Shown piece after piece: positions 1 through 10,636 of a stretch of DNA of 64,000 bases. Under the pieces are notes generated by a model. The model searched no databases. It was not told the origin of the DNA and saw only the letters and a list, made by a program, of their open reading frames with translations. Position numbers and translations under genes: made by a program. Each line of letters starts with the position of its first letter. Within the stretch, counting starts at the first letter, position 1. The DNA comes from Pseudomonas silesiensis (GTDB taxonomy: Bacteria; Pseudomonadota; Gammaproteobacteria; Pseudomonadales; Pseudomonadaceae), in the NCBI RefSeq assembly GCF_001661075.1, contig NZ_CP014870.1:6167501-6231500 (forward strand), given 5' to 3'.

Positions 1-116
1 AAACAACACTGCCCTATCAACTCCTTCTGGGCTTCGATGACCTGAAGCAACTCGCTGTCGAAAACTGCGTAACTCTTTGTTTACCAAGGAGTTTTCCGTT
101 TCGACTGCGCCGGAAG

Positions 117-152
117 TGGGGCGAATTATAGACTTCCAGATTCTGCCGTCAA
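117..152 (-). promoter_or_regulatory. Strong rRNA-type sigma70 promoter reading out of the window to the left
   Basis: On the minus strand there is a -35 TTGACG (bases 147-152), a 16-base spacer and a perfect -10 TATAAT (125-130), followed by a C-rich start region. It sits 15 bases beyond the tyrS stop and points away from tyrS. In Pseudomonas chromosomes tyrS is followed in the same direction by an rRNA operon (known gene order), so bases 1-116 are best read as the start of an rRNA leader. The 16S gene itself is outside the window, so the rrn assignment is inference. Confidence 0.7.
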
Positions 153-167
153 GCCTTAAATTCCGCT

Positions 168-1367
168 TTATTCGGATTTAAGCGTAATACGTGCAAATGC
201 CTTCTTCCCGGCCTGGCAAACATGTGTCGCGCCCAGTGCATATATAAAGGTGCGATCGACCACCTCTCCATCTATACGCACGCCACCGGAACCGAGCAGG
301 TCTCGCGCCACGGCGGAGTTCTTCACCAGGCCTGCCTTATTAAGGACGGCAGCAATCGGCATATCTTCAGCCGCAGTCAATTCGATTTCCGGCAAATCAT
401 CCGGCAGCTCGCCTTCCTTCATGCGATTGCCCGCCCCACGGTGAGCATTGGCCGCAGCTTCCTCGCCATGGAAACGCGCAACAATTTCTTCAGCCAGCTT
501 GATCTTGATGTCTCGCGGATTGGCACCCGACTCGACATCCGCACGGAACGCGTTGATCTCCTCCATGGAGCGGAAGCTGAGCAACTCAAAGTAACGCCAC
601 ATCAGCACATCGGGGATGGACACCAGCTTGCTGTACATGACGCCCGGCGCTTCCTGAATACCGACGTAGTTGCCCAAGGACTTGGACATCTTCTTCACGC
701 CATCCAGACCTTCGAGCAGCGGCATGGTCAGAATGCACTGGGGCTCCTGACCATAACCACGCTGCAGCTCACGCCCCATCAACAGGTTGAACTTCTGGTC
801 GGTTCCACCAAGCTCGACGTCAGCGCGCAATGCGACAGAGTCGTACCCCTGCACCAGCGGATAGAGGAACTCATGAATGGCAATCGGCTGATTGGTCGTA
901 TAGCGCTTGTCGAAGTCGTCGCGCTCGAGCATGCGCGCAACGGTGTACTGCGAAGTCAGGCGGATGAAGTCAGCCGGCCCCATCTGATCCATCCAGGTGG
1001 AGTTGAACGCCACCTCTGTCCTGGCCGGATCAAGAATCTTGAATACCTGCGTCTTGTAGGTCTCGGCATTTTCGAGAACCTGCTCGCGGGTGAGCGGAGG
1101 ACGCGTCGCGCTCTTGCCGCTCGGATCACCGATCATCCCGGTGAAGTCACCTATAAGGAAGATCACCTGGTGACCCAAGTCCTGGAACTGGCGCAGCTTA
1201 TTAATAAGCACGGTGTGACCCAGGTGCAAATCCGGCGCGGTCGGATCGAAGCCCGCCTTAATACGCAGCGGCTGGCCACGCTTGAGCTTTTCGATCAGCT
1301 CGGCCTCGACCAACAATTCTTCCGCACCACGTTTGATCAGCGCTAGCTGCTCTTCAACCGACTTCAT
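168..1367 (-). CDS. tyrS: Tyrosine--tRNA ligase
   Basis: Charges tRNA-Tyr with tyrosine in the cytoplasm. The 399-residue protein has the class I signature HLGH at residues 48-51, a KMSKS loop (in [12 protein letters not shown], near residue 230) and a C-terminal S4-like RNA-binding domain from about residue 335. The frame is open 63 bases further upstream. The internal ATG (MKSVEEQL) is chosen because the extra N-terminal residues do not resemble the family. It is divergent from the M23 peptidase gene and lies just upstream of an rRNA-type promoter, the usual Pseudomonas arrangement. No terminator is visible between its stop and that promoter. Confidence 0.96.
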   Translation of the reverse strand: MKSVEEQLALIKRGAEELLVEAELIEKLKRGQPLRIKAGFDPTAPDLHLGHTVLINKLRQFQDLGHQVIFLIGDFTGMIGDPSGKSATRPPLTREQVLENAETYKTQVFKILDPARTEVAFNSTWMDQMGPADFIRLTSQYTVARMLERDDFDKRYTTNQPIAIHEFLYPLVQGYDSVALRADVELGGTDQKFNLLMGRELQRGYGQEPQCILTMPLLEGLDGVKKMSKSLGNYVGIQEAPGVMYSKLVSIPDVLMWRYFELLSFRSMEEINAFRADVESGANPRDIKIKLAEEIVARFHGEEAAANAHRGAGNRMKEGELPDDLPEIELTAAEDMPIAAVLNKAGLVKNSAVARDLLGSGGVRIDGEVVDRTFIYALGATHVCQAGKKAFARITLKSE

Positions 1368-1580
1368 AACAGACCCGCAAGGCTCGAATTCAAAGGGGAC
1401 CAACCATACAAGATCGCGCGCCAAATACAAAGTTTTGCCCGGCGTGCGGATGCCAATCCACCGACAGAGCGTCCGCGGGCTTGCTTCAGAGATGATTTGG
1501 TTATATTTTATACAGTTATTTCATCTTCATCATGTCATTCATCTTTTCCAATTCATCTTTTTCAAAGTCAAACATTACCT

Positions 1581-3032
1581 ATGACCAAAAAACCGTCTAA
1601 AGCGCCGCCGCTTTACCCGAAGACCCACCTGCTCGCTGCGAGTGGCATCGCCGCGCTCCTGAGCCTGGCGCTTCTGGTATTCCCTTCCAGCGATGTTGAA
1701 GCCAAAAGAACGACCCTGAGTCTTGAACTGGAAAGCCCTGCTGAACAACTGACACAAGATCAAGACGCTGCCGAAGCCGTCCAGGCCACAAACGAGCCGC
1801 AAGAGCCCCCTTTCGCGCAGATCGAAAACAGCACCGAAGAAGCCGCGCAAACCGCTGAGGTCGCGTCGGAACCTGCACCTGCACCTGCTCCTGCAGCAGC
1901 ACCTGTGCCTGCCATCGAAGAAAAGAAAGCGCCCAGCCACAGGGAAGTGGTCGTCGCCAAGGGCGACACGCTCTCTACGCTGTTCGAGAAAGTCGGCCTC
2001 CCCGCTGCTTCGGTACATGAAGTGCTGGCCAGTGGCAAGCAAGCCAAGCTGTTCGGCCAACTCAAGCGTGGCCAGAAGCTCGAGTTCGAACTCAACCCGG
2101 AAGGCCAACTGGTCAACCTGCACAGCAAGGTCAGCGATCTTGAAACCATCAGCCTGACCAGGAATGACAAGGGTTATGCGTTCAACCGCATTACCGCCAA
2201 ACCGACCGTGCGCTCGGCCTACGTTCACGGCGTGATCAACAGTTCGCTGTCGCAGTCTGCCGCTCGAGCAGGTCTGTCCCATAGAATGACCATGGACATG
2301 GCCAGTGTGTTTGGCTATGACGTCGACTTTGCCCAGGACATTCGCCCGGGCGACCAGTTCGACGTGATCTACGAGCAGAAAGTCGTCAACGGCAAAGCCG
2401 TCGGCACTGGCCCGATCCTTTCCGCGCGCTTCGTCAACCGCGGCAAGATCTACACCGCCGTGCGTTACACCAACAAACAAGGCAACACCAGCTACTACAC
2501 CGCAGATGGCAACAGCATGCGCAAGGCGTTCATCCGCACGCCGGTGGACTTCGCCCGCATCAGCTCGAAATTCTCCATGGGCCGCAAGCACCCGATCCTG
2601 AACAAGATCCGCGCGCATAAAGGTGTCGACTACGCGGCACCACGTGGCACCCCGATCAAAGCGGCCGGCGACGGCAAAGTACTGCTGGCCGGTCGCCGCG
2701 GCGGCTACGGCAATACCGTGATCATCCAGCACGGCAATACTTACCGCACGCTTTACGGCCACATGCAAGGTTTCGCCAAGGGCGTCAAGACCGGTGGCAG
2801 CGTCAAGCAGGGCCAGGTGATTGGTTACATAGGTACCACCGGACTTTCCACCGGCCCGCACTTGCACTATGAGTTCCAGGTCAATGGCGTACACGTCGAC
2901 CCGCTGGGCCAGAAAGTGGCGATGGCCGATCCGATCTCCAAGGCCGAACGCGCGCGCTTCCTCGCCCAGAGTCAGCCATTGATGGCGCGCATGGACCAAG
3001 AAAAAGCCACCATGCTGGCTTCGAAGCGCTAA
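1581..3032 (+). CDS. M23 family murein endopeptidase (MepM/YebA type)
   Basis: Predicted periplasmic, inner-membrane-anchored peptidase cutting peptidoglycan cross-links. The 483-residue protein has one N-terminal membrane segment (about residues 16-35), a Pro/Ala-rich linker (about 96-112), an OapA/LysM-like region starting with VVVAKGDTLSTLF (about 123) and a C-terminal M23 domain. The zinc ligands are visible as H346-x3-D350 (HKGVD) and HLH (H427, H429). The ATG at 1581 is preferred because the upstream open region is pyrimidine-rich leader. No clear Shine-Dalgarno precedes it. anmK begins 3 bases after the stop, so the two are almost certainly cotranscribed and link wall cleavage to wall recycling. 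Confidence 0.92.
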   Translation: MTKKPSKAPPLYPKTHLLAASGIAALLSLALLVFPSSDVEAKRTTLSLELESPAEQLTQDQDAAEAVQATNEPQEPPFAQIENSTEEAAQTAEVASEPAPAPAPAAAPVPAIEEKKAPSHREVVVAKGDTLSTLFEKVGLPAASVHEVLASGKQAKLFGQLKRGQKLEFELNPEGQLVNLHSKVSDLETISLTRNDKGYAFNRITAKPTVRSAYVHGVINSSLSQSAARAGLSHRMTMDMASVFGYDVDFAQDIRPGDQFDVIYEQKVVNGKAVGTGPILSARFVNRGKIYTAVRYTNKQGNTSYYTADGNSMRKAFIRTPVDFARISSKFSMGRKHPILNKIRAHKGVDYAAPRGTPIKAAGDGKVLLAGRRGGYGNTVIIQHGNTYRTLYGHMQGFAKGVKTGGSVKQGQVIGYIGTTGLSTGPHLHYEFQVNGVHVDPLGQKVAMADPISKAERARFLAQSQPLMARMDQEKATMLASKR

Positions 3033-4127
<1,095 letters not shown>

Positions 4128-4144
4128 CCGATCTGCGGACAGCA

Positions 4145-4177
4145 AAACGCCGCAGAGCCCCTGAGGCCATGCGGCGC
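4145..4177 (-). terminator. Possible terminator of erpA
   Basis: CGCCGCA (4149-4155) and TGCGGCG (4170-4176) form a stem. On the minus strand it is followed by GTTTTG, a short T tract. It lies between the converging genes anmK and erpA. The T tract is weak, so this is tentative. Confidence 0.4.
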
Positions 4178-4196
4178 CTTGTGAAGCTCTACGCCA

Positions 4197-4547
4197 TCAG
4201 ATCGAGAACGAAGATCCGCAACCACAGGTGGTGGAGGCGTTCGGGTTCTTGATAACGAATCGCGAACCTTCCAGACCTTCCTGATAATCCACCTCGGCAC
4301 CTGCCAGGTACTGGAAGCTCATCGGATCGACGACCAGACTCACACCCTCGCGCTCGACGATGGTGTCGTCATCGGCCACTTCTTCATCGAAGGTGAAGCC
4401 GTACTGAAAACCTGAACAACCGCCGCCCGTAACGAATACGCGCAGCTTCAAGCGATCATTCCCCTCTTCATCGACAAGGCTCTTCACCTTGTGCGCGGCA
4501 CCGTGGGTGAATTGCAAAGCCGTGGGGGTGAAGGATTCGACGCTCAT
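4197..4547 (-). CDS. erpA: Iron-sulfur cluster insertion protein ErpA
   Basis: A-type carrier delivering Fe-S clusters to target enzymes, for example in isoprenoid synthesis. The 116-residue protein has the three invariant cysteines C44 ([11 protein letters not shown]), C108 and C110 (CGCGSSFSI at the C-terminus). It precedes argC on the same strand, with a hairpin terminator between them, so it is probably transcribed on its own. Confidence 0.96.
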   Translation of the reverse strand: MSVESFTPTALQFTHGAAHKVKSLVDEEGNDRLKLRVFVTGGGCSGFQYGFTFDEEVADDDTIVEREGVSLVVDPMSFQYLAGAEVDYQEGLEGSRFVIKNPNASTTCGCGSSFSI

Positions 4548-4670
4548 GCTGACTATCTCCCGGCGTTACGCCGCCATAATGCGTGATGACGTGCATTATC
4601 CGCTTCTCCCAGAAAATCGGTCAACTATTGTTACGGTATATCAATCAAACCCATCGCCCGCCCGTAATGC

Positions 4671-4697
4671 AAAAAGGCCCGTCAGACGGGCCTTTTT
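4671..4697 (-). terminator. Rho-independent terminator of argC
   Basis: A near-perfect hairpin AAAAAGGCCCGTC-AGACGGGCCTTTTT lies 19 bases downstream of the argC stop. It has A/T runs on both sides, so it could act in both directions. Confidence 0.8.
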
Positions 4698-4715
4698 GTC
4701 GAGCGCAATCCAGAC

Positions 4716-5750
4716 TTACGGCAGCATGCCAGCGTGGGACAGACCCAGGCGCTCATCCAGTCCGAACAGAATGTTCAAGTTCTGCACGGCCTGACCCGAC
4801 GCGCCCTTGACCAGATTATCGATCACCGACAACACCACCACCAGATCACCGTCCTGCGGCCGATGCACGGCAATCCGGCAAACGTTGGCACCGCGCACGC
4901 TGCGGGTTTCCGGATGACTGCCAGCCGGCATGACGTCGACGAACGGTTCGTTCGCATAACGCTTTTCAAACAGCGCTTGCAAATCAACCGAGCGATCCAC
5001 GACGGTGGCGTAGAGCGTCGAGTGAATGCCGCGAATCATTGGCGTCAGGTGCGGGACGAAGGTCAGGCCGACGTCCTTACCCGCTGCACGCCGCAGACCT
5101 TGACGGATTTCCGGCAAGTGACGGTGTCCTTTGACCGCATAGGCCTTCATGCTTTCCGACGTCTCGGCATACAGCGAACCTACAGAGGCGCCACGGCCGG
5201 CACCGCTGACACCGGATTTGCAGTCTGCGATCAAGCGAGTGGTGTCAGCCAGACCGGCTTCGAGCAACGGCAGGAAACCCAGTTGCGTGGCCGTCGGGTA
5301 GCAACCTGGCACGGCGATCAGGCGAGCCTGCCTGATCTGCTCGCGATTGACTTCCGGCAAGCCATAGACCGCCTCTTCCAGCAACTGTGGCGCACCGTGC
5401 GGCTGACCGTACCACTTGGCCCATTCATCGGCGTCTTGCAGGCGGAAGTCGGCCGACAGGTCGATGACCTTGGTCCCGGCCGCGAGCAAGTCACCGGCCA
5501 AGGCATGGGCAACACCGTGAGGCGTTGCGAAGAACACCACGTCGCAGGCGCCCAGGGTCTTGATGTCCGGAACGCTGAACGCCAGGCCATCGTAATGACC
5601 GCGCAGGTTCGGGTACATATCAGCCACGGCCAGACCGGCCTCGGATCGGGAAGTGATCACGGCCACTTCAACTTGCGGATGCTGTGCCAACAAACGCAGC
5701 AATTCGACACCGGTGTAACCCGTGCCGCCGACGATACCGACCTTGACCAT
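4716..5750 (-). CDS. argC: N-acetyl-gamma-glutamyl-phosphate reductase
   Basis: NADPH-dependent third step of arginine synthesis. The 344-residue protein begins [14 protein letters not shown] (dinucleotide-binding loop) and contains the catalytic cysteine motif PGCYPTA. The frame is open to 5822, but the ATG at 5750 gives the family N-terminus. It is divergent from hemJ, a conserved Pseudomonas neighbour. Confidence 0.96.
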   Translation of the reverse strand: MVKVGIVGGTGYTGVELLRLLAQHPQVEVAVITSRSEAGLAVADMYPNLRGHYDGLAFSVPDIKTLGACDVVFFATPHGVAHALAGDLLAAGTKVIDLSADFRLQDADEWAKWYGQPHGAPQLLEEAVYGLPEVNREQIRQARLIAVPGCYPTATQLGFLPLLEAGLADTTRLIADCKSGVSGAGRGASVGSLYAETSESMKAYAVKGHRHLPEIRQGLRRAAGKDVGLTFVPHLTPMIRGIHSTLYATVVDRSVDLQALFEKRYANEPFVDVMPAGSHPETRSVRGANVCRIAVHRPQDGDLVVVLSVIDNLVKGASGQAVQNLNILFGLDERLGLSHAGMLP

Positions 5751-5886
5751 AAACCTGCCCTCAACGAACCCACTGGAAAGCCGTCGATAATAGGGCCCGT
5801 ATCGTCCTGCGACAACCGCCAAGGTGACGTGCGGAGCCTCAAGCCTCTACTATCGCGCCTACCGTGAACCTGGGAATAACTAAAAT

Positions 5887-6315
5887 ATGCTCTATCTATG
5901 GCTCAAAGCACTGCACATCGTCAGCATGGTCTGCTGGTTTGCCGGCTTGTTCTACCTGCCACGCCTGTTCGTCTACCACGCGCAAAGCGAGGACACCATC
6001 AGCAAGGAACGCTTCAGCACCATGGAGCGCAAGCTGTACCGAGGCATCATGGGGCCAGCGATGATCGCCACCCTGATTTTCGGCATCGCGCTGATCGGCT
6101 TGAACCCCGGCATATTCAGTCAGGGCGCGTGGATACACGCGAAGTTGACCCTGGTGGTGATCCTGATCGGCTACCACCACATGTGCGGCGCCCAGGTGAA
6201 ACGTTTTGCCCGTGGCGAAAACACCCGCAGCCATGTCTTTTATCGCTGGTTCAATGAAGTGCCGGTTCTGATATTGCTGGCTATCGTAATTCTGGTCGTC
6301 GTTCGGCCGTTCTGA
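5887..6315 (+). CDS. hemJ: Protoporphyrinogen IX oxidase HemJ
   Basis: Small inner-membrane protein of the HemJ (UPF0093) family, which oxidises protoporphyrinogen IX in haem synthesis in bacteria lacking HemG/HemY. The 142 residues start MLYLWLKALHIVSMVCW, carrying the conserved histidine of the first helix, with about four membrane segments and a second conserved histidine region (YHHMCGAQVKRFA). It is divergent from argC. The next gene starts 30 bases downstream. Confidence 0.88.
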   Translation: MLYLWLKALHIVSMVCWFAGLFYLPRLFVYHAQSEDTISKERFSTMERKLYRGIMGPAMIATLIFGIALIGLNPGIFSQGAWIHAKLTLVVILIGYHHMCGAQVKRFARGENTRSHVFYRWFNEVPVLILLAIVILVVVRPF

Positions 6316-6345
6316 TTTCAAGCACAACTCACCGGGGTACTTCCA

Positions 6346-7314
6346 ATGTCGCTGCCCGCTATGCTCGAACAACGTTTGCGCCTGCCCGTGGTGGCGGCGC
6401 CAATGTTCCTGATTTCCAACCCGCAACTGGTGCTCGCCTGCTGTCGAAATGGTGTAGTTGGCAGCTTTCCCGCGCTGAATCAACGCGAAAGCAGTGGCTT
6501 CAAGGCCTGGCTGGAAGAGATCGAAGCAGGGCTGGCGACACTGGACAACCCTGCGCCTTACGCCGTGAACCTGATCGTCCACAACAGTAACCCGCGCCTG
6601 CAAGCGGACCTGGAGATCTGTATCGAGCACAAAGTGCCGATCGTGATTACCAGCCTGGGTGCCGTGAAGGAACTGGTCGATGCCGTCCACGGCTATGGCG
6701 GCCTGGTGTTCCACGACGTGACGACCCGTCGTCATGCCGAGAAAGCCGCCGAGGCCGGGGTAGACGGCTTGATCGCCGTGGCGGCGGGTGCCGGTGGACA
6801 CGCCGGCACCTGGAGCCCGTTTTCGCTGATTGCCGAGATCCGCCAGTTCTTCGACAAGACCCTGCTGCTGGCCGGTTGCCTGAACCACGGACACGAAATT
6901 CTTGCCGCACAATTGCTCGGCGCGGACCTGGCCTACTTCGGTACGCGATTCATCGGCACTACCGAAAGTCATGCCCCTGACGCCTACAAGCAAATGTTGC
7001 TCAGTTCCAGAGCCGCGGACATCGTCCATACTCCAGCAGTGTCGGGCGTGCCGGCGAGCTTCATGCGTCAAAGCCTGGAGGCCGCCGGTTTCGACATGGC
7101 GGCATTGCAAGGAAAGGGTGAGGTCAACTTCGGCTCCAAGCTCAAGCCGTTGAGCGATGAAGCCAAAGCCTGGAAAACCGTATGGTCCGCAGGACAAGGC
7201 GTCGGCGAAATCGATGACCTGCCGAGCGTCGATCAATTGATTGAACGTCTGGACGATGAATATCGCAAGGCCCTGGAACGTGCGACGCAGCTGCATGAGC
7301 GCTGGCCGCGCTGA
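6346..7314 (+). CDS. NAD(P)H-dependent flavin oxidoreductase, nitronate monooxygenase family
   Basis: Predicted cytoplasmic FMN enzyme of the 2-nitropropane dioxygenase/nitronate monooxygenase family. The 322-residue TIM barrel begins LRLPVVAAPMFLISNPQLV and has the FMN phosphate-binding region AAGAGGHAGTWSPFSL. ATG at 6346 follows GGGGTA at suitable spacing. It may be cotranscribed with hemJ. The physiological substrate cannot be told from sequence. Confidence 0.85.
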   Translation: MSLPAMLEQRLRLPVVAAPMFLISNPQLVLACCRNGVVGSFPALNQRESSGFKAWLEEIEAGLATLDNPAPYAVNLIVHNSNPRLQADLEICIEHKVPIVITSLGAVKELVDAVHGYGGLVFHDVTTRRHAEKAAEAGVDGLIAVAAGAGGHAGTWSPFSLIAEIRQFFDKTLLLAGCLNHGHEILAAQLLGADLAYFGTRFIGTTESHAPDAYKQMLLSSRAADIVHTPAVSGVPASFMRQSLEAAGFDMAALQGKGEVNFGSKLKPLSDEAKAWKTVWSAGQGVGEIDDLPSVDQLIERLDDEYRKALERATQLHERWPR

Positions 7315-7404
7315 CAGGACAACCCGGTCTGTCGCTTTCGGCTGGCCTTACACGCCGGCCTCGCCACACTCCATTCAAATTTTTCGCGACAAGGATGCCT
7401 CGCA

Positions 7405-8379
7405 ATGAGCGAAGTCCGTTACAAGATCGTATTCGACGGCGCTTTGCTGCCTGGTGTCGAGGCCACCACCGCCAAACTCAATCTCGCCGAGCTGTTCAAA
7501 ACCGATGTCGCTGCCATCGAGCGGCTATTCAGCGGCCGGCCGGTTGCACTCAAACGCGACCTGTCACAGGCCGATGCTCAGACTTATCTGCAGGCACTGA
7601 CGAAAACCGGCATCGCTGCCCGGATCGAAAATGAACCTCGGGTCGAGCTGAACCTGTCAGATGTGCACGAACACACGCCTGCCCACCCAGCCCTTTCGAC
7701 AGATCCGGAATCACCCTATGCCCCCCCGCGGGCGGCTGTCGGCGAGGCGCTGCCGGAATTCGCCACGCTCAAGGCGTTCAGTTTCGAAGGCCGTATCGGC
7801 CGCTTGCGCTATCTGGCCTGGACGATGGTCCTGATGCTGGTGACGCTTGGCATCGGCGCCGTGCTGGGGATTTTCGGCCTCGCCCTTATCAGCACGGACT
7901 CCAGCGCCGGCCTGATTCTTGGGGGGCTGTTGGCCTTTATTCTGATCGTCGTACTCGGGTTCGTCAGCATCCAGTTCAGCGTCCAGCGTCTGCACGATAT
8001 CGGCTGGTCCGGCTGGCTCTGGCTGCTGACGCTGGTGCCGTTCGTGGGCAGCTTCTTTCCGTTCGTGATGATGATCATGCCGGGCAACAACACCGCCAAT
8101 CGATACGGTGCACCACCACCGCCCAACAGCACAGCGGTCAAGGTCCTGTCTGCGCTTTGGCTGGTGGTTGTCGCGATCCTGTTCATTGGCGGACTGACCG
8201 GTGGGCTCACTGCGATCCAGAGCGAATACGAAAGCGCCGCCGAGAGCCGCTACGAAAGTGACTCGGTCATCACCGAAGAGATCGAAGATCAAACCGCTGC
8301 GGAAGCAGAGCCTGCGCCAATTTCAGCTGACGATGCAGCCGAAGAAGCCCGGCCCCCTGTAGACTCTGCGAAAGAATGA
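7405..8379 (+). CDS. DUF805 membrane protein with an extra N-terminal domain
   Basis: 324 residues. The N-terminal 80-100 residues (YKIVFDGALLPGVEATTAKL) form a soluble domain. They are followed by a DUF805 region with FEGRIGRLRYLAW, several membrane segments (about 140-240 and 255-280) and the family motif QRLHDIGWSGWLWLL. The C-terminal tail is acidic (EEIEDQTAAEAEPAPISADD). DUF805 has no assigned biochemical function. Start supported by AAGGATG upstream. Confidence 0.85.
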   Translation: MSEVRYKIVFDGALLPGVEATTAKLNLAELFKTDVAAIERLFSGRPVALKRDLSQADAQTYLQALTKTGIAARIENEPRVELNLSDVHEHTPAHPALSTDPESPYAPPRAAVGEALPEFATLKAFSFEGRIGRLRYLAWTMVLMLVTLGIGAVLGIFGLALISTDSSAGLILGGLLAFILIVVLGFVSIQFSVQRLHDIGWSGWLWLLTLVPFVGSFFPFVMMIMPGNNTANRYGAPPPPNSTAVKVLSALWLVVVAILFIGGLTGGLTAIQSEYESAAESRYESDSVITEEIEDQTAAEAEPAPISADDAAEEARPPVDSAKE

Positions 8380-8441
8380 ACAGCGCTTCCCGCCCGTGAC
8401 ACCTGCGTCGCCGGCGCGGAGCTGTTGCGATGGAGAACTGC

Positions 8442-9230
8442 ATGACCCGTTACGCTCTGATCACTGGCGCTTCCAGCGGCATCGGCCTGGCGATGGCCGA
8501 AGCGCTGGCCCGGCGCGGCCGCAGCCTGATTCTGGTGGCCCGACAGCGTGATCAGCTGGAAAGCATTGCGATCGAACTGACTCAACGTTTTGGCGTAGAA
8601 GTGTTGTTCCGGGCCTGTGACCTGGGCGAACCGTTGCGCCTGTCCGGGTTTCTGCTGGAACTGGAGGAAGGTGATCGCCAGATCGACCTGTTGGTCAATT
8701 GCGCCGGCATGGGCACCTGCGGTCCTTTCCTGGCCCAGGACTGGATGACCGAGCAGGATCTGATCGAGGTGAACATCCTTGCCCTCACCCGCCTGTGTCA
8801 TGCGGTCGGCAACAGCATGGCCTTGCAGGGTGGCGGGCAGATTCTGAACGTCGCCTCGGTCGCAGCGTTCCATCCAGGCCCGTGGATGAGCACTTATTAC
8901 GCCAGCAAAGCCTATGTGTTGCACTTTTCCGAAGGGTTACGCGTCGAGTTGAAGAAATGTGCGGTCAAGGTTTCGGTGCTCTGCCCTGGCCCGACTCGCA
9001 CCGCATTTTTCCGCACGGCGCAATTGGACACAGACAAACTGGTCAACAGCAAACTGCTGATGAGCCCCGAGGAAGTCGCGCTCTATACCGTGCGCGCCCT
9101 GGAGAAAAATCGCGCCATCATCATTCCAGGCCGACGCAACCGCTGGCGCGCCTTTCTGCCGCGGCTCGGCTCGCGGTGGCTGACACGGACAATCGCCGGC
9201 ATGGTCAACAAGGCCTACTGTCCGCGCTGA
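8442..9230 (+). CDS. Short-chain dehydrogenase/reductase
   Basis: Classical SDR of 262 residues. It has a TGASSGIG cofactor loop near the N-terminus (ALITGASSGIGLAM), the NCAGMG segment and the active-site YxxxK in STYYASKAYVLHFSEG. An arginine-rich C-terminal part suggests peripheral membrane association. The ATG at 8442 is chosen over 8430 because GGAG (8432-8435) lies at the right distance. Substrate unknown. Confidence 0.88.
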   Translation: MTRYALITGASSGIGLAMAEALARRGRSLILVARQRDQLESIAIELTQRFGVEVLFRACDLGEPLRLSGFLLELEEGDRQIDLLVNCAGMGTCGPFLAQDWMTEQDLIEVNILALTRLCHAVGNSMALQGGGQILNVASVAAFHPGPWMSTYYASKAYVLHFSEGLRVELKKCAVKVSVLCPGPTRTAFFRTAQLDTDKLVNSKLLMSPEEVALYTVRALEKNRAIIIPGRRNRWRAFLPRLGSRWLTRTIAGMVNKAYCPR

Positions 9231-9309
9231 ATGGTCCTTTGGTAAAACACTGGGCTGGCGCATCTCCCATGAGTACACTCAGGCCAGTCCAGACATTGGA
9301 GAAACCGCT

Positions 9310-9654
9310 ATGGATACTAAGTGTATTTTTTGCAAGATCATTAACGGGGACATCCCGGCGAAGATCATTTACGAGGACGACCAGATAATGGCCTTCCACG
9401 ACAACGCCCCGCAGGCACCCGTGCATTTTCTGGTGATCCCGAAAAAACATGTGAGCACCCTCAACGACCTCACCGAGGACGACAAGGCATTGGCCGGGCA
9501 TATTCTGTTCACGGCCCAGCGCCTGGCGCTGGAACTGGGCTGCGAAGAAGGTTTCCGTGTGGTCATGAACTGCAATCCACTGGGCGGGCAGACGGTCTAT
9601 CACATTCATATGCATGTATTGGGTCAGCGCCAGATGCATTGGCCGCCGGGCTGA
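9310..9654 (+). CDS. HIT family purine nucleoside phosphoramidase-like protein
   Basis: 114-residue histidine triad protein, probably HinT-like, hydrolysing adenosine phosphoramidates. N-terminal CIFCKIINGDIPAKIIYED and C-terminal triad HIHMH (in GGQTVYHIHMHVLGQ) are intact. Start follows GGAG. A large inverted repeat lies just downstream. Confidence 0.93.
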   Translation: MDTKCIFCKIINGDIPAKIIYEDDQIMAFHDNAPQAPVHFLVIPKKHVSTLNDLTEDDKALAGHILFTAQRLALELGCEEGFRVVMNCNPLGGQTVYHIHMHVLGQRQMHWPPG

Positions 9655-9667
9655 TCAACACCGCCCT

Positions 9668-9753
9668 CTGCAGGAGCCGGCTGGCTGGCGATGGCGATCG
9701 CCGATGTTCAGGTGATCTTTCGTACCCCATCCCCAGCCAGCCGGCTCCTGCAG
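9668..9753. repeat. Long inverted repeat (REP/BIME-like) between hinT-like gene and coq7
   Basis: Two 25-base arms, beginning CTGCAGGAGCCGGCTGGCTG and ending with its complement at 9753, match at all but one position around a 36-base loop. The core differs from the GTGGGAGCGAGC-type repeats elsewhere in the window. Confidence 0.75.
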
Positions 9754-9840
9754 ATCAAGCCTGCGACGCAATGACCCAGCACAAACCTTAACCTGTCGAT
9801 TGGGTTAAACTGGCCGCCGAGATTCTTCCTGGAGGTCAGC

Positions 9841-10488
9841 ATGACTACCCAACGTCACTACTCGCCGATTGACCGTCTTCTGCTGCAAGCCGACGCCGCA
9901 ATGCGTACCCTGCTGCCCTCCAGCGGCCAACCGTACCGTCCGTCGCCCGCCATCGTGCAGCCGGATGCAAAAATGAGTGACGTAGACACCCGCCACGTCG
10001 CTGGCCTGATGCGTATCAACCATACCGGCGAAGTCTGTGCCCAGGCGTTGTACCAGGGTCAAGCCCTGACCGCCAAACTGCCACAAGTGCGCGCCGCCAT
10101 GGAGCACGCTGCCGAAGAAGAAATCGACCACCTGGTCTGGTGCGAGCAACGTATTCATCAGTTGGGCAGCCACACCAGCATCCTCAATCCATTGTTCTAC
10201 GGCATGTCGTTCGGGATTGGCGCGGTGGCCGGATTGATCAGCGATAAAGTCAGCCTGGGTTTCGTGGCGGCTACCGAGCATCAAGTCTGCAAGCACCTGA
10301 ACGAACACCTTGAGCAACTGCCGGCGGAGGATGAAAAGTCCCGGGCGATCCTCGAGCAGATGCGCATCGATGAAGAGCAGCATGCTGAAAGCGCGCTGGA
10401 TGCGGGCGGTTTTCGCTTTCCGGCACCAGTGAAATTCGGGATGAGTCTGTTGGCCAAGGTGATGACCAAGAGTACTTATCGGATCTGA
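9841..10488 (+). CDS. coq7: 2-polyprenyl-3-methyl-6-methoxy-1,4-benzoquinone monooxygenase (Coq7)
   Basis: Di-iron hydroxylase for a late step of ubiquinone synthesis, membrane-associated. The 215-residue protein has the carboxylate/histidine iron ligands of the family: [29 protein letters not shown], and [12 protein letters not shown] (ExxH motifs). Start supported by TGGAGGTC upstream. A bidirectional terminator separates it from the convergent OsmC-like gene. Confidence 0.94.
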   Translation: MTTQRHYSPIDRLLLQADAAMRTLLPSSGQPYRPSPAIVQPDAKMSDVDTRHVAGLMRINHTGEVCAQALYQGQALTAKLPQVRAAMEHAAEEEIDHLVWCEQRIHQLGSHTSILNPLFYGMSFGIGAVAGLISDKVSLGFVAATEHQVCKHLNEHLEQLPAEDEKSRAILEQMRIDEEQHAESALDAGGFRFPAPVKFGMSLLAKVMTKSTYRI

Positions 10489-10563
10489 TGGTTGCGTTGT
10501 CTGCCAAGACCTTTTCGCTGGCACGCAGCATCGCCGCTCCCACCGGAGTGGTATTTCACCAAT

Positions 10564-10599
10564 AAAAAAGGCGGCTGCCGTTAGGTAGCCGCCTTTTTA
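10564..10599. terminator. Bidirectional terminator between coq7 and the OsmC-like gene
   Basis: The stem AAAAAGGCGGCT / AGCCGCCTTTTT, with A and T runs on either side, lies between converging genes. Confidence 0.8.
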
Positions 10600-10636
10600 T
10601 TACTTTAAGCTTCAGGCTGCCCTGTTGCGCGGCAAT

